Shown: positions 38,505 to 48,085, counted from the stretch's first letter. The stretch is DNA of 64,000 bases from Pseudomonas zanjanensis (GCF_014268745.2 NZ_JABWRB020000001.1:3348001-3412000); one strand, 5' to 3'. Translations and numbers: made by a program. The notes: generated by a model not told the origin, from the letters alone.

Positions 38505-39403
38505 TGAGTTATGAAGCCTTTCGTTTGATGGTCCAGGGCTGGGCATCGGCCGGTTACTTGCCTGAAGCGCTGGCCTACGGTTTCGTGGTCAATGCATTGC
38601 TGGCCGGGCTGTTGATCGGCCCGGTACTGGGCGGCCTCGGCACGCTGGTGGTGGTCAAGCGCTTCGCGTTTTTCTCCGAGGCGGTGGGCCATGCGGCGCT
38701 GACTGGCGTGGCCATTGGTATCCTGCTCGGTGAACCCTACACCGGGCCTTACGGTAGCCTGTTCGGCTACTGCCTGTTGTTCGGCATCCTGCTCAATTAC
38801 CTGCGCAACCGCACCGGCCTGGCGCCCGATACGCTGATCGGCGTGTTCCTGTCGGTGTCCCTGGCCCTGGGGGCCAGCCTGCTGCTGATCCTGGCGGGCA
38901 AGATCAACGTGCACATCCTGGAAAACGTGCTGTTCGGCTCGGTGCTGACGGTCAATGGCAACGACCTGCTGGTACTGGCCGTGGTCGGCTCGTTGGTGAT
39001 GGCCCTGGCCTTGCCGCTGTACAACCGCATCATGCTCGCCAGCTTCAACCCGCAATTGGCGGCGGTACGCGGGGTGGCGGTCAAGACCCTGGACTACCTG
39101 TTCGTGGTCCTGGTGACGTTGATTACCGTGGCGGCGGTGAAAGTCATCGGCGCCATCCTGGTGGGCGCGTTGCTGGTGATTCCCGCTGCGGCGGCGCGCT
39201 TGCTCAGCCAATCATTGAAAGGCTTTTTCTGGTGTTCGGTGCTGATCGCCACCGTCAGTACCTTGTGCGGGATCCTCGCGCCGATTGTGTTCGACCTGCC
39301 GATCCCGTCCGGTGCCGCGATCATCCTGGTGGCCGGCATCGCCTTCGCCCTGAGCGCCATCGCCCGTGGTGTCGTCCCCAGCCTCAAAGGGAATCTTGGA
39401 TAA
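38504..39403 (+). CDS. fpvE: FpvE, ABC transporter permease (ABC-3 type)
   Basis: 299 residues, about eight hydrophobic segments, with the ABC-3 metal-permease signatures GTLVVVKRFAFFSEAVGHAA and AVKVIGAILVGALLVIPAAA. The start overlaps the fpvD stop by one base (TGATG). Confidence 0.93.
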   Translation: MSYEAFRLMVQGWASAGYLPEALAYGFVVNALLAGLLIGPVLGGLGTLVVVKRFAFFSEAVGHAALTGVAIGILLGEPYTGPYGSLFGYCLLFGILLNYLRNRTGLAPDTLIGVFLSVSLALGASLLLILAGKINVHILENVLFGSVLTVNGNDLLVLAVVGSLVMALALPLYNRIMLASFNPQLAAVRGVAVKTLDYLFVVLVTLITVAAVKVIGAILVGALLVIPAAAARLLSQSLKGFFWCSVLIATVSTLCGILAPIVFDLPIPSGAAIILVAGIAFALSAIARGVVPSLKGNLG

Positions 39404-40297
39404 ATGGTTTTCTCATTGCGACAACTGACCCTGGCCGTCGCGTTGTGCGGCGTGGCCGTCACCTCGTCATTCGCCGACGAAAAGGTCCGTCTGCTGGCAT
39501 CGCTGCCGGTCACCTATGGGTTGAGCGAGGCCTTGCTCAAGGGCACCGAGGTCAGCCTGGAGCGGGCCGCGCCCGACAATCTGCCCGGCACCCGCCAGAG
39601 CGCCTACTTCAGCGGCCGGGGCGCACCGGCCTTGAGCAAACTGGCCAGCAATGCCGACGGGGTGATCGGCCTGCGCTCGCTGTGGCCGGACGATCCGCTG
39701 TACCCCATGGCCCGACGCAGCAATATCCGCATCGTCGAAGTCGATGCCGCGCGCCCGGTGGACGGCGCCCTGCCCGGTATCGCCGTGCAACCGGACATGG
39801 CTGACGGCCTGGCAAGCCAACCATGGATGGCCAGCCATAACCTGGGGCGCATGGCCGACGTGATCGCCGCCGACCTGGTGCGCCTGGCCCCGGCGGACAA
39901 ATCGAAAATCGACGCCAACCTGGCGGCCCTCAAGCAGCGCCTGCTCAAACTCAGCGCCGACAGCGAAAAACGCCTCGCCAGCGCCGATAACTTGAGCGTG
40001 GTCAGCCTGAGCGAGCATTTCGGCTACCTGATCAGCGGACTCAACCTGGACGCCATCAGCACCGACACCCGGCCCGACGCCGAGTGGACAGCCGAAGCCC
40101 TCAAGCAGTTGAGTGCGACATTGAAAGACAACGACGTGGCGCTGGTGCTGCATCACCGCCAGCCCTCGGATGCGCTGAAGGCAGCCATTACCGAAGGAGG
40201 TAGCCAACTGCTGGTGTTGAGCACCGACGGGCCCGATCCGGTGGCCGAGCTGGAAAGCAATGTTGGGCTGGTGGTCACCGCACTGACGGCGAACTGA
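39404..40297 (+). CDS. fpvF: FpvF, second periplasmic binding protein of the operon
   Basis: 297 residues with a signal peptide (LTLAVALCGVAVTSSFADE) and a ZnuA-like fold, but with fewer of the usual His ligands than FpvC: it begins RLLASLPVTYGLSEALLKGT where FpvC has LHPYYSY. In P. aeruginosa FpvF binds ferripyoverdine or apo-pyoverdine together with FpvC. The start codon directly follows the fpvE stop, and this is the last gene before the repeat array. Confidence 0.88.
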   Translation: MVFSLRQLTLAVALCGVAVTSSFADEKVRLLASLPVTYGLSEALLKGTEVSLERAAPDNLPGTRQSAYFSGRGAPALSKLASNADGVIGLRSLWPDDPLYPMARRSNIRIVEVDAARPVDGALPGIAVQPDMADGLASQPWMASHNLGRMADVIAADLVRLAPADKSKIDANLAALKQRLLKLSADSEKRLASADNLSVVSLSEHFGYLISGLNLDAISTDTRPDAEWTAEALKQLSATLKDNDVALVLHHRQPSDALKAAITEGGSQLLVLSTDGPDPVAELESNVGLVVTALTAN

Positions 40298-41118
40298 CGG
40301 AAGAAATACGATCAACCTGTGGGAGCGAGCCTGCTCGCGATGGGGTCGGCGCATTCAACATTGATGTGGACTGACACACCGCTTTCGCGAGCAAGCCCGC
40401 TCCCACAGGTTTGTCGTGGATGTTCGAAGATTCTGTGTTCACCACCAATCCACTGTGGGAGCGGGCTTGCTCGCGAAAGGGACGGCACATTCAACATTGG
40501 CGTCGACTGATACACCGCCATCGCGAGCAGGCTCGCTCCCACAGGTTTGATCGTGGATGTTCGAAGACTCTGTGTTCACCACAAATCCACTGTGGGAGCG
40601 AGCCTGCTCGCGATGAGGTCGACACATTCAACATTGGCGTGGACTGACACACCGCTTTCGCGAGCAAGCTCGCTCCCACAGGTTTGATCGTGGATGTTCG
40701 AAGATTCTGTGTTCACCACAAATCCACTGTGGGAGCGGGCTTGCTCGCGAAAGGATCGGCACATTCAACATTGGCGTCGACTGATACACCGCTTTCGCGA
40801 GCAGGCTCGCTCCCACAGGTTTGATCGTGGATGTTCGAAGATTCTGTGTTCACCACAAATCCACTGTGGGAGCGGGCTTGCTCGCGAAAGGATCGGCACA
40901 TTCAACATTGGCGTCGACTGATACACCGCTTTCGCGAGCAGGCTCGCTCCCACAGGTTTGATCGTGGATGTTCGAAGATTCTGTGTCCACCACAAATCCA
41001 CTGTGGGAGCGGGCTTGCTCGCGAAAGGATCGGCACATTCAACATTGGCGTCGACTGATACACCGCCATCGCGAGCAGGCTCGCTCCCACAGGTTTTGGT
41101 TATTCCTGAAGTATTGAG
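40298..41118. other. 821-base gap between convergent fpv and prp operons, filled by a repeat array
   Basis: Nearly the whole gap is the six-unit REP array. Several short open frames of 62-78 codons on both strands repeat with the array period and are not genes. Confidence 0.85.
40317..41094. repeat. Tandem array of six ~137-bp REP-pair units (BIME/REPIN array)
   Basis: Units begin at 40317, 40453, 40590, 40727, 40864 and 41001, so the period is 136 or 137 bases. Each unit has a left REP (TGTGGGAGCGGGCTTGCTCG or the variant GCGAGCCTGCTCG), a ~45-base spacer with ACATTCAACATTGGCGT, an inverted right REP, and a ~43-base linker (GATCGTGGATGTTCGAAGAT). Units 4 and 5 are nearly identical while the first is the most diverged. 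The array lies between two convergent stop codons. Confidence 0.95.
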
Positions 41119-42309
41119 TTAGAAAGCATCCCCCGGCACCCGCACGAACCCTTCCATCAACACCCGCGCACTGCGGCTCATGATGGCTTTTTTCACGGTC
41201 CATTCGCCGTTGACCTGGCTGGCCTCGGCGCCGACGCGCAAGGTGCCGGACGGATGACCGAAGCGCACGGCGTTGCGCTCGATGCCCCCCGCCGCGAGAT
41301 TCACCAGAGTGCCGGAAATCGCCGCGGCCGTGCCGATGGCCACCGCTGCCGTGCCCATCATGGCGTGGTGCAGCTTGCCCATGGACAGCGCCCGTACCAA
41401 TAGATCAACTTCACCCGCCGCCACGCCTTTGCCGCTGGAAGAAAGGTAATCCGCCGGCGGTGCGACGAATGCCACTTTCGGTGTGTGCTGGCGCTGGGCG
41501 GCTTCGTCCAGGTGCTTGATCAAGCCCATGCGCAAGGCACCGTGGGCGCGGATGGTTTCGAACATCGCCAACGCCTTGGGATCGCCATTGATAGCACCTT
41601 GCAACTCGGTGCCGGCGTAGCCCACATCGCGAGCATTGATGAAAATCGTCGGGATCCCGGCGTTGATCAGCGTCGCCTTCAAAGTGCCGACACCGGGCAC
41701 TTCCAAATCATCCACCAAATGGCCGGTCGGGAACATCGAGCCGCCACCGCCCTCTTCCTCGGCCGCCGGGTCCATGAATTCCAACTGCACTTCGGCCGCC
41801 GGAAAGGTCACGCCGTCGAGTTCGAAGTCACCGGTTTCCTGCACCGCGCCCTCGGTGATCGGCACATGGGCGATGATGGTCTTGCCGATGTTGGCCTGCC
41901 AGATCCGCACCACGGCCACGCCGTTGTGCGGAATACGGCTGGCATCCACCAAACCGCTGCCGATGGCAAACGCCCCCACCGCCGCCGACAGGTTGCCGCA
42001 GTTGCCGCTCCAGTCCACGAACGGCTTGTCGATGGACACCTGGCCGAACAGGTAATCGACATCGTGGTCGGCCCGGGTGCTCTTGGACAGGATCACCGTC
42101 TTGCTGGTGCTGGACGTCGCGCCACCCATGCCATCGATCTGCTTCTCGTACGGGTCAGGGCTGCCGATCACCCGCAGCAGCAGTGCGTCCCGGGCCGGGC
42201 CAGGGACGCGGGCCGCTTCGGGCAGGTCTTGCAGGCTGAAGAACACGCCTTTGCTGGTGCCGCCACGCATGTAGGTCGCGGGGATCTTGATTTGAGGCGA
42301 GTGAGCCAT
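41119..42309 (-). CDS. prpF: 2-methylaconitate cis-trans isomerase PrpF
   Basis: 396 residues. PrpF signatures: YMRGGTSKGVFF, DGMGGATSSTSKTVI, DWSGNCGNLSAAVGAF (catalytic Cys region) and AGIPTIFINARDVGY. It isomerises trans-2-methylaconitate, the product of AcnD, to the form used by aconitase B. It is the last gene of the methylcitrate operon here; ATG 42309 is chosen over a longer frame that starts in the intergenic region. Confidence 0.95.
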   Translation of the reverse strand: MAHSPQIKIPATYMRGGTSKGVFFSLQDLPEAARVPGPARDALLLRVIGSPDPYEKQIDGMGGATSSTSKTVILSKSTRADHDVDYLFGQVSIDKPFVDWSGNCGNLSAAVGAFAIGSGLVDASRIPHNGVAVVRIWQANIGKTIIAHVPITEGAVQETGDFELDGVTFPAAEVQLEFMDPAAEEEGGGGSMFPTGHLVDDLEVPGVGTLKATLINAGIPTIFINARDVGYAGTELQGAINGDPKALAMFETIRAHGALRMGLIKHLDEAAQRQHTPKVAFVAPPADYLSSSGKGVAAGEVDLLVRALSMGKLHHAMMGTAAVAIGTAAAISGTLVNLAAGGIERNAVRFGHPSGTLRVGAEASQVNGEWTVKKAIMSRSARVLMEGFVRVPGDAF

Positions 42310-42362
42310 GGTGCTCCAACTCCTGAAAAAACGGGTGGCCGGAAAAGGGCCACCCAAGCGAT

Positions 42363-44954
42363 TTAAACGGCCACCGCCGACTCAAGGAAGTCCTGGGCAA
42401 AACGTTGCAGCACGCCCCCGGCTTCGTAGATCGACACTTCTTCGGCGGTATCGAGGCGGCAGGTCACAGGCACCTCGACGCGCTCGCCATCCTTGCGAGT
42501 GATGACCAGGGTCAGTGTCGCCCGCGGGGTGCGCTCGCCGATCACGTCATAGATTTCACTGCCGTCGATGCCCAGGGTCTTGCGATCGGTACCGGGTTTG
42601 AACTCCAGCGGCAACACGCCCATGCCCACCAGGTTGGTGCGGTGGATGCGCTCGAACCCTTCGGCCGCGATCGCCTCGACACCCGCCAGGCGCACGCCCT
42701 TGGCCGCCCAGTCCCGGGACGAACCCTGGCCATAGTCGGCACCGGCGATGATGATCAGCGGCTGCTTGCGCTCCATGTAGGTTTCGATGGCCTCCCACAT
42801 GCGCATGACTTTGCCTTCCGGCTCGACCCGGGCCAGGGAACCCTGCTTGACCTTACCGTCCTCAACGACCATTTCGTTGAACAGTTTCGGGTTGGCGAAA
42901 GTGGCGCGCTGCGCGGTCAGGTGGTCGCCGCGGTGGGTCGCGTAGGAGTTGAAGTCCTCTTCCGGCAAGCCCATTTTCGCCAGGTATTCACCGGCGGCGC
43001 TGTCCAGCATGATGGCGTTGGACGGCGACAGGTGATCAGTGGTGATGTTGTCCGGCAGCACCGCCAGCGGACGCATGCCCTTGAGCGGTCGCGCACCGGC
43101 CAGCGCGCCTTCCCAATACGGTGGGCGACGGATGTAGGTGCTTTGTGGACGCCATTCGTACAGCGGCGTCACTTTCGGCCCGGTGTCTTCCTGGATAGCG
43201 AACATCGGGATGTACACCTGGCGGAACTGCTCGGGTTTCACCGACGCCTTGACCACGGCGTCGATTTCTTCATCGCTCGGCCAGATGTCCTTGAGGCGGA
43301 TTTCCCGACCGTCCACCACGCCCAGCACATCCTTCTCGATGTCGAAACGAATGGTCCCGGCGATGGCATACGCGACCACCAGCGGCGGCGAGGCCAGGAA
43401 CGCCTGCTTGGCGTACGGGTGGATACGCCCGTCAAAGTTGCGGTTGCCCGACAACACGGCGGTGGCGTACAGGTCGCGATCGATGATTTCCTGCTGGATC
43501 ACCGGGTCCAACGCACCCGACATGCCGTTACAGGTGGTGCAGGCGAACGCCACCACGCCGAAGCCCAGCTTCTCGAGTTCGGACGTCAGGCCGGCTTCAT
43601 CCAGGTACAACGCCACGGTTTTCGAACCCGGCGCCAGGGACGACTTGACCCACGGCTTGCGGGCCAGGCCCAGGCGGTTGGCGTTGCGCGCCAGCAGGCC
43701 GGCGGCGATCACGTTGCGCGGATTGCTGGTGTTGGTGCAACTGGTGATCGCGGCGATGATCACCGCACCGTCAGGCATTTGTCCGGGCACATCGTCCCAC
43801 TGGCCGGAAATGCCTTTGACGGCCAGGTCCGACACCGCGACACGGGCGTGGGGGTTGCTGGGACCTGCCATGTTGCGCACCACCGACGACAGGTCGAAGG
43901 TCAGGCCACGCTCGTATTGCGCGCCCTTGAGGCTATCGGCCCACAGGCCCACGTGCTTGGCATAGGTTTCCACCAATTGCACCTGGGTGTCTTCGCGGCC
44001 GGTGAGCTTCAGGTAATCGATCGTCTGTTGATCGATATGGAACATCGCCGCCGTGGCGCCGTATTCCGGGGCCATGTTGGAGATGGTCGCGCGGTCGCCC
44101 AAGGTCAGGGCGCTGGCGCCTTCGCCGAAGAACTCCAGCCACGCCCCGACGACTTTCTGCTTGCGCAGGAACTCGGTCAGCGCCAGCACCATGTCGGTGG
44201 CGGTAATGCCCGGTTGCAGCTTGCCGGTCAGCTCGACGCCGACGATTTCCGGCAGGCGCATCCATGAGGCGCGACCGAGCATGACGCTTTCGGCTTCCAG
44301 GCCACCGACGCCGATGGCGATCACGCCCAGGGCATCGACGTGGGGCGTGTGGCTGTCGGTGCCGACGCAGGTGTCGGGAAAGGCCACGCCGTCACGCTGC
44401 TGGATCACTGGCGACATTTTTTCCAGGTTGATCTGGTGCATGATCCCGTTGCCCGGCGGAATCACATCGACGTTCTTGAAGGCTTTCTTGGTCCAGTTGA
44501 TGAAGTGGAAGCGGTCTTCGTTGCGGCGGTCTTCGATGGCGCGGTTCTTGGCGAAGGCTTGCGGGTCGGAACCACCGCTTTCCACCGCCAGGGAATGGTC
44601 GACGATCAGTTGCGTCGGCACCACCGGGTTGACCTGCGCCGGGTCGCCACCCTGCAAGGCGATGGCGTCACGCAAACCGGCGAGGTCCACCAGGGCGGTC
44701 TGGCCGAGGATGTCATGGCACACCACGCGCGCCGGGAACCACGGGAAGTCCAGGTCGCGCTTGCGCTCGATCAGTTGCAGCAGCGACTCGCGCAGCGTGG
44801 CCGGGTCGCAGCGCCGCACCAGGTTTTCCGCCAGCACGCGGGAGGTATACGGCAGGCCGTCATAGGCGCCGGGGCGGATGGCCTCCACTGCCCCGCGAAC
44901 GTCGAAATAATCCAGCGAAGTGCCGGGCAGCGGTTTGCGAAATTCTGTGTTCAT
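42363..44954 (-). CDS. acnD: Fe/S-dependent 2-methylisocitrate dehydratase AcnD
   Basis: 863 residues, an aconitase A-type enzyme. [4Fe-4S] ligands lie in TSCTNTSNP and in FACTTCNGMSG. GTDSHTPHVD and GSSRDWAAKG are the conserved substrate segments. It dehydrates 2-methylcitrate in propionate catabolism and depends on PrpF. ATG 44954 is preferred over an ATG six codons upstream because the family starts MNTEFRK. Between acnD and prpC is a 201-base gap with a REP pair. Confidence 0.95.
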   Translation of the reverse strand: MNTEFRKPLPGTSLDYFDVRGAVEAIRPGAYDGLPYTSRVLAENLVRRCDPATLRESLLQLIERKRDLDFPWFPARVVCHDILGQTALVDLAGLRDAIALQGGDPAQVNPVVPTQLIVDHSLAVESGGSDPQAFAKNRAIEDRRNEDRFHFINWTKKAFKNVDVIPPGNGIMHQINLEKMSPVIQQRDGVAFPDTCVGTDSHTPHVDALGVIAIGVGGLEAESVMLGRASWMRLPEIVGVELTGKLQPGITATDMVLALTEFLRKQKVVGAWLEFFGEGASALTLGDRATISNMAPEYGATAAMFHIDQQTIDYLKLTGREDTQVQLVETYAKHVGLWADSLKGAQYERGLTFDLSSVVRNMAGPSNPHARVAVSDLAVKGISGQWDDVPGQMPDGAVIIAAITSCTNTSNPRNVIAAGLLARNANRLGLARKPWVKSSLAPGSKTVALYLDEAGLTSELEKLGFGVVAFACTTCNGMSGALDPVIQQEIIDRDLYATAVLSGNRNFDGRIHPYAKQAFLASPPLVVAYAIAGTIRFDIEKDVLGVVDGREIRLKDIWPSDEEIDAVVKASVKPEQFRQVYIPMFAIQEDTGPKVTPLYEWRPQSTYIRRPPYWEGALAGARPLKGMRPLAVLPDNITTDHLSPSNAIMLDSAAGEYLAKMGLPEEDFNSYATHRGDHLTAQRATFANPKLFNEMVVEDGKVKQGSLARVEPEGKVMRMWEAIETYMERKQPLIIIAGADYGQGSSRDWAAKGVRLAGVEAIAAEGFERIHRTNLVGMGVLPLEFKPGTDRKTLGIDGSEIYDVIGERTPRATLTLVITRKDGERVEVPVTCRLDTAEEVSIYEAGGVLQRFAQDFLESAVAV

Positions 44955-45019
44955 CGTCAGGACTCGGGTCACGGTGGTTTCAGAAGGGTTGGCGCAACCA
45001 TTGAAGTCAACACATTCCC

Positions 45020-45112
45020 CTGTGGGAGCGGGCTTGCTCGCGAATGCGGTGTATCAGCCGACATCAATGTTGAATGTCAGTCCGTCTTCGCGAGCAAGCC
45101 CGCTCCCACAAG
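45020..45112. repeat. REP pair, family B, inverted, inside the prp operon
   Basis: CTGTGGGAGCGGGCTTGCTC and its inverted partner lie between prpC and acnD, where the hairpins would be part of the transcript. Confidence 0.85.
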
Positions 45113-45155
45113 GGGTTTTCGGTTCCTTCAGTTCCGGCGGCTAGAACCCTCCAGC

Positions 45156-46283
45156 TCAGCGTCGTTCGATTGGCACGAACTTGCGCTGTTCGACGCCGGT
45201 GTATTCGGCGCTCGGTCGGATGATGCGATTGTTGGCGCGTTGTTCGAACACGTGGGCGGCCCAGCCGGTCAGGCGCGAGCAAACGAAGATCGGCGTAAAC
45301 AACTTGGTCGGGATGCCCATGAAGTGGTACGCCGAGGCATGGTAGAAATCGGCGTTGGGGAACAGTTTTTTCTGCTCCCACATGGTCTTGTCGATGGCTT
45401 CGGAAACCGGGAATAGCACCGTATCGCCCACTTCGTCAGCGAGTTTTTTCGACCAGCCCTTGATCACCTCGTTGCGCGGGTCGTTGTCCTTATAGATCGC
45501 GTGGCCGAAGCCCATGATCTTGTCCTTGCGCGCCAGCATGCCGAGGGTGCCTTCGATAGCATCCTGCGGCGAGCTGAAGCGCTCGATCATTTCCATCGCC
45601 GCTTCGTTGGCCCCGCCATGCAACGGGCCCCGCAGCGAGCCGATGGCGGCGGTGATGCAAGAGAACAGGTCCGACAGCGTGGAAGCGCAGACCCGAGCGG
45701 TGAAGGTCGAAGCGTTGAATTCGTGCTCGGCGTAGAGGATCAGCGAGACATTCATCACCTTGACGTGCAGCTCGCTCGGCTTCTTGCCGTGCAGCAGGTG
45801 CAGGAAGTGCCCGCCGATGGACACTTCGTCGGTCACGCAGTCGATGCGCTGGCCTTGGTGGCTGAAGCGATACCAATAGCACATGATCGCCGGGAACGCG
45901 GCCAGCAGGCGATCGGTCTTGTCGTGCTGCTGGGAGAAATCCTGCTCGGGTTCCAGGTTACCCAGGAACGAGCAACCGGTGCGCATCACGTCCATCGGGT
46001 GGGCGTCGGCGGGAATGCGCTCCAGCACTTCTTTCAAGGCTTGGGGCAAATCGCGCAACTGGCGCAGTTTACCGGTGTAGGCGTCCAACTGGGCCTGGGT
46101 CGGCAGCTCGCCGTACAGCAGCAGGTAGGCGACTTCTTCAAATTGCGCATCTGCCGCCAGGTCGCGAACGTCGTAGCCGCGATAGGTCAGGCCGGCGCCC
46201 GATTGGCCCACAGTGGACAAGGCGGTTTGCCCGGCCACCTGGCCACGGAGCCCGGCGCCACTGAGTACTTTTGCTTCGGCCAT
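45156..46283 (-). CDS. prpC: 2-methylcitrate synthase
   Basis: 375 residues, short bacterial citrate-synthase fold. Catalytic residues lie in GPLHGGANEAAMEMI (His), GFGHAIYKDNDPR (His) and ANADFYHASAYH-type region (Asp). It joins propionyl-CoA and oxaloacetate. ATG 46283; GGAGACAGCAA lies upstream. Confidence 0.93.
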   Translation of the reverse strand: MAEAKVLSGAGLRGQVAGQTALSTVGQSGAGLTYRGYDVRDLAADAQFEEVAYLLLYGELPTQAQLDAYTGKLRQLRDLPQALKEVLERIPADAHPMDVMRTGCSFLGNLEPEQDFSQQHDKTDRLLAAFPAIMCYWYRFSHQGQRIDCVTDEVSIGGHFLHLLHGKKPSELHVKVMNVSLILYAEHEFNASTFTARVCASTLSDLFSCITAAIGSLRGPLHGGANEAAMEMIERFSSPQDAIEGTLGMLARKDKIMGFGHAIYKDNDPRNEVIKGWSKKLADEVGDTVLFPVSEAIDKTMWEQKKLFPNADFYHASAYHFMGIPTKLFTPIFVCSRLTGWAAHVFEQRANNRIIRPSAEYTGVEQRKFVPIERR

Positions 46284-46321
46284 TTGCTGTCTCCATTTTT
46301 TTAGATTTGTAGAGATTGGGG

Positions 46322-46403
46322 GGAAAGATCGCAGCCTCGTTGCACTCGACAGCTCCTACACAGCTCCTACGAGGAGCTGTCGAGCGAAGCGAGGCTGCGA
46401 TCT
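46322..46403. repeat. Long hairpin repeat, family C
   Basis: AGATCGCAGCCTCG pairs with CGAGGCTGCGATCT, and CTCGACAGCTCCT pairs with AGGAGCTGTCGAG, so the element can fold into one long hairpin. It lies between prpC and prpB, ending two bases from the prpB stop. A related element is at 62387-62495. Confidence 0.8.
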
Positions 46404-46405
46404 GT

Positions 46406-47290
46406 TCATTTTTTCGCCGCGAACAACGCATCGAGCTTCTGCTCGAAGGTGTGGTAGTCGATGCGATCGTAAAGCTCCATGCGGGTCTGCATGGTGTCGA
46501 TGACATTCTGTTGCGTGCCGTCGCGGCGAATCGCGGTGTAGACGTTCTCGGCCGCCTTGTTCATGGCCCGGAAGGCCGACAACGGGTACAGCACCAGGGA
46601 CACGTCGGCTCCGCCCAGCTGTTCGGTGGTGTACAGCGGGGTCGCGCCGAATTCGGTGATGTTGGCCAGGATCGGCGCTTTCACGCGGCTGGCGAACAGC
46701 TTGTACATTTCAAGTTCGGTGATGGCTTCGGGGAAAATCATGTCGGCACCGGCCTCGATGCACGCGGCGGCGCGGTCCAGGGCCGATTCCAAGCCTTCCA
46801 CCGCCAGGGCATCGGTACGGGCCATGATCACGAAACTGTCATCGGTACGGGCGTCGACGGCGGCCTTGATGCGGTCGACCATCTCCTGCTGGGAGACGAT
46901 TTCCTTGTTCGGACGGTGGCCGCAACGCTTGGCGCCAACCTGGTCCTCGATATGGATCGCCGCGGCGCCGAACTTGATCATCGACTTGACCGTGCGCGCC
47001 ACGTTGAACGCCGAGGAGCCGAAACCGGTGTCCACGTCCACCAGCAGCGGCAGGTCGCACACGTCGGTGATGCGACGCACATCGGTCAGCACGTCATCCA
47101 GGCCGGTGATGCCCAGGTCCGGCACGCCGAGGGAACCGGCCGCGACGCCGCCACCCGACAGGTAGATCGCCTTGAAACCGGCGCGCTTGGCCAGCAGCGC
47201 GTGGTTGGCGTTGATCGTGCCGACCACTTGCAGCGGATGCTCGCTGGCGACCGCATCGCGGAAACGCTGGCCTGGAGTGCTGTTGCTCAT
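46406..47290 (-). CDS. prpB: Methylisocitrate lyase
   Basis: 294 residues of the isocitrate lyase/PEP mutase fold: [16 protein letters not shown] N-terminal segment ([10 protein letters not shown]), [24 protein letters not shown] with the catalytic Cys, and [10 protein letters not shown]. It splits 2-methylisocitrate into pyruvate and succinate. Overlaps the GntR gene by 4 bases (ATGA). Confidence 0.95.
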   Translation of the reverse strand: MSNSTPGQRFRDAVASEHPLQVVGTINANHALLAKRAGFKAIYLSGGGVAAGSLGVPDLGITGLDDVLTDVRRITDVCDLPLLVDVDTGFGSSAFNVARTVKSMIKFGAAAIHIEDQVGAKRCGHRPNKEIVSQQEMVDRIKAAVDARTDDSFVIMARTDALAVEGLESALDRAAACIEAGADMIFPEAITELEMYKLFASRVKAPILANITEFGATPLYTTEQLGGADVSLVLYPLSAFRAMNKAAENVYTAIRRDGTQQNVIDTMQTRMELYDRIDYHTFEQKLDALFAAKK

Positions 47291-48000
47291 GACTCACCTC
47301 GTTCAGTGGCGGCGCTGTCCTGGAAATGACGCGCAATGTTGCGTTTGGAGGCGCCGATGTGCCGGCGCATCAATAATTCAGCCAATTCGCCGTCACGGTC
47401 GGCGATGGCGTCGAGAATCCGATGGTGCTCGGCAAAGGCCTGGCGCGGACGGTTGGGCGTGGTGGAGAACTGGATGCGGTACATGCGCACCAATTGGTAT
47501 AGCTCGCCGCAGAGCATCTGCGTCAGGGTGCGGTTGCCGCTGCCCTGGATGATCCGGTAATGAAAGTCGAAATCGCCTTCCTGCTGGTAGTAACCGACCC
47601 CGGCCTGGAACGCCGCATCGCGCTCGTGGGTCTCGAGGACCCGGCGCAGTTCGTCGATTTCTTCCAGGGTCATGCGTTCGGCCGCCAGGCGGCAGGCCAT
47701 GCCTTCGAGGGACTCACGGATTTCATAGAGTTCCAGCAGCTCGGCATGACTCAGCGACACCACCCGGGCACCGACGTGGGGCACCCGCACCAGCAGGCGC
47801 TGGCCTTCCAGGCGGTGGATCGCCTCGCGCAGCGGGCCGCGGCTGATGCCGTAGGTGCGCGCCAGCTCGGGCTCGGAGATCTTGCTGCCAGGCGCGATCT
47901 CGCCCTTGACGATAGCGGCCTGGATACGCCGGAAGACGTTCTCGGAAAGGGTCTCCGGGTCATCCTGGGCGACCACCGGGGTTTCGAGCTGATCGAGCAT
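47287..48000 (-). CDS. GntR-family regulator of the methylcitrate operon (FCD type)
   Basis: 237 residues. A winged helix ([40 protein letters not shown]) is followed by an FCD ligand domain with the metal-binding pattern D...H...H ([26 protein letters not shown]). It is the first gene of the prp operon and translationally coupled to prpB, like PA0797 in P. aeruginosa. It presumably represses the operon until methylcitrate or a relative accumulates. ATG 48000 is chosen because the upstream frame crosses the operator palindromes. Confidence 0.9.
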   Translation of the reverse strand: MLDQLETPVVAQDDPETLSENVFRRIQAAIVKGEIAPGSKISEPELARTYGISRGPLREAIHRLEGQRLLVRVPHVGARVVSLSHAELLELYEIRESLEGMACRLAAERMTLEEIDELRRVLETHERDAAFQAGVGYYQQEGDFDFHYRIIQGSGNRTLTQMLCGELYQLVRMYRIQFSTTPNRPRQAFAEHHRILDAIADRDGELAELLMRRHIGASKRNIARHFQDSAATERGES

Positions 48001-48010
48001 ATTGTCGACA
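48001..48010. promoter_or_regulatory. Candidate GntR operator, proximal half
   Basis: ATTGTCGACA directly abuts the regulator's start codon and repeats the core of the perfect palindrome at 48074-48085. Confidence 0.5.
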
Positions 48011-48073
48011 CCTTTAAAATCAATACGGCAAAAACTAACCAATAGCGCCCTTAACGTCAAAACAAAAATCAAC

Positions 48074-48085
48074 ATTGTCGACAAT
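48074..48085. promoter_or_regulatory. Candidate GntR operator, perfect palindrome
   Basis: ATTGTCGACAAT is a perfect 12-bp palindrome, 74 bases upstream of the regulator's start codon. TTGTCGACAA-type sites suit FCD GntR regulators, and two copies could allow looping or cooperative repression. Confidence 0.6.

Noticed and set aside
40319..41090. Repeated 62-78 codon open frames on both strands
   Set aside because: They recur with the 137-base period of the REP array and are produced by the repeat, not by selection for protein.
40317..41094. CRISPR array
   Set aside because: The units are about 137 bases and contain inverted REP pairs; the 'spacers' are themselves conserved and no cas gene is present.
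42405..44267. 620-codon open frame opposite acnD
   Set aside because: Antisense to the well-supported acnD gene, with no domain or ribosome site.
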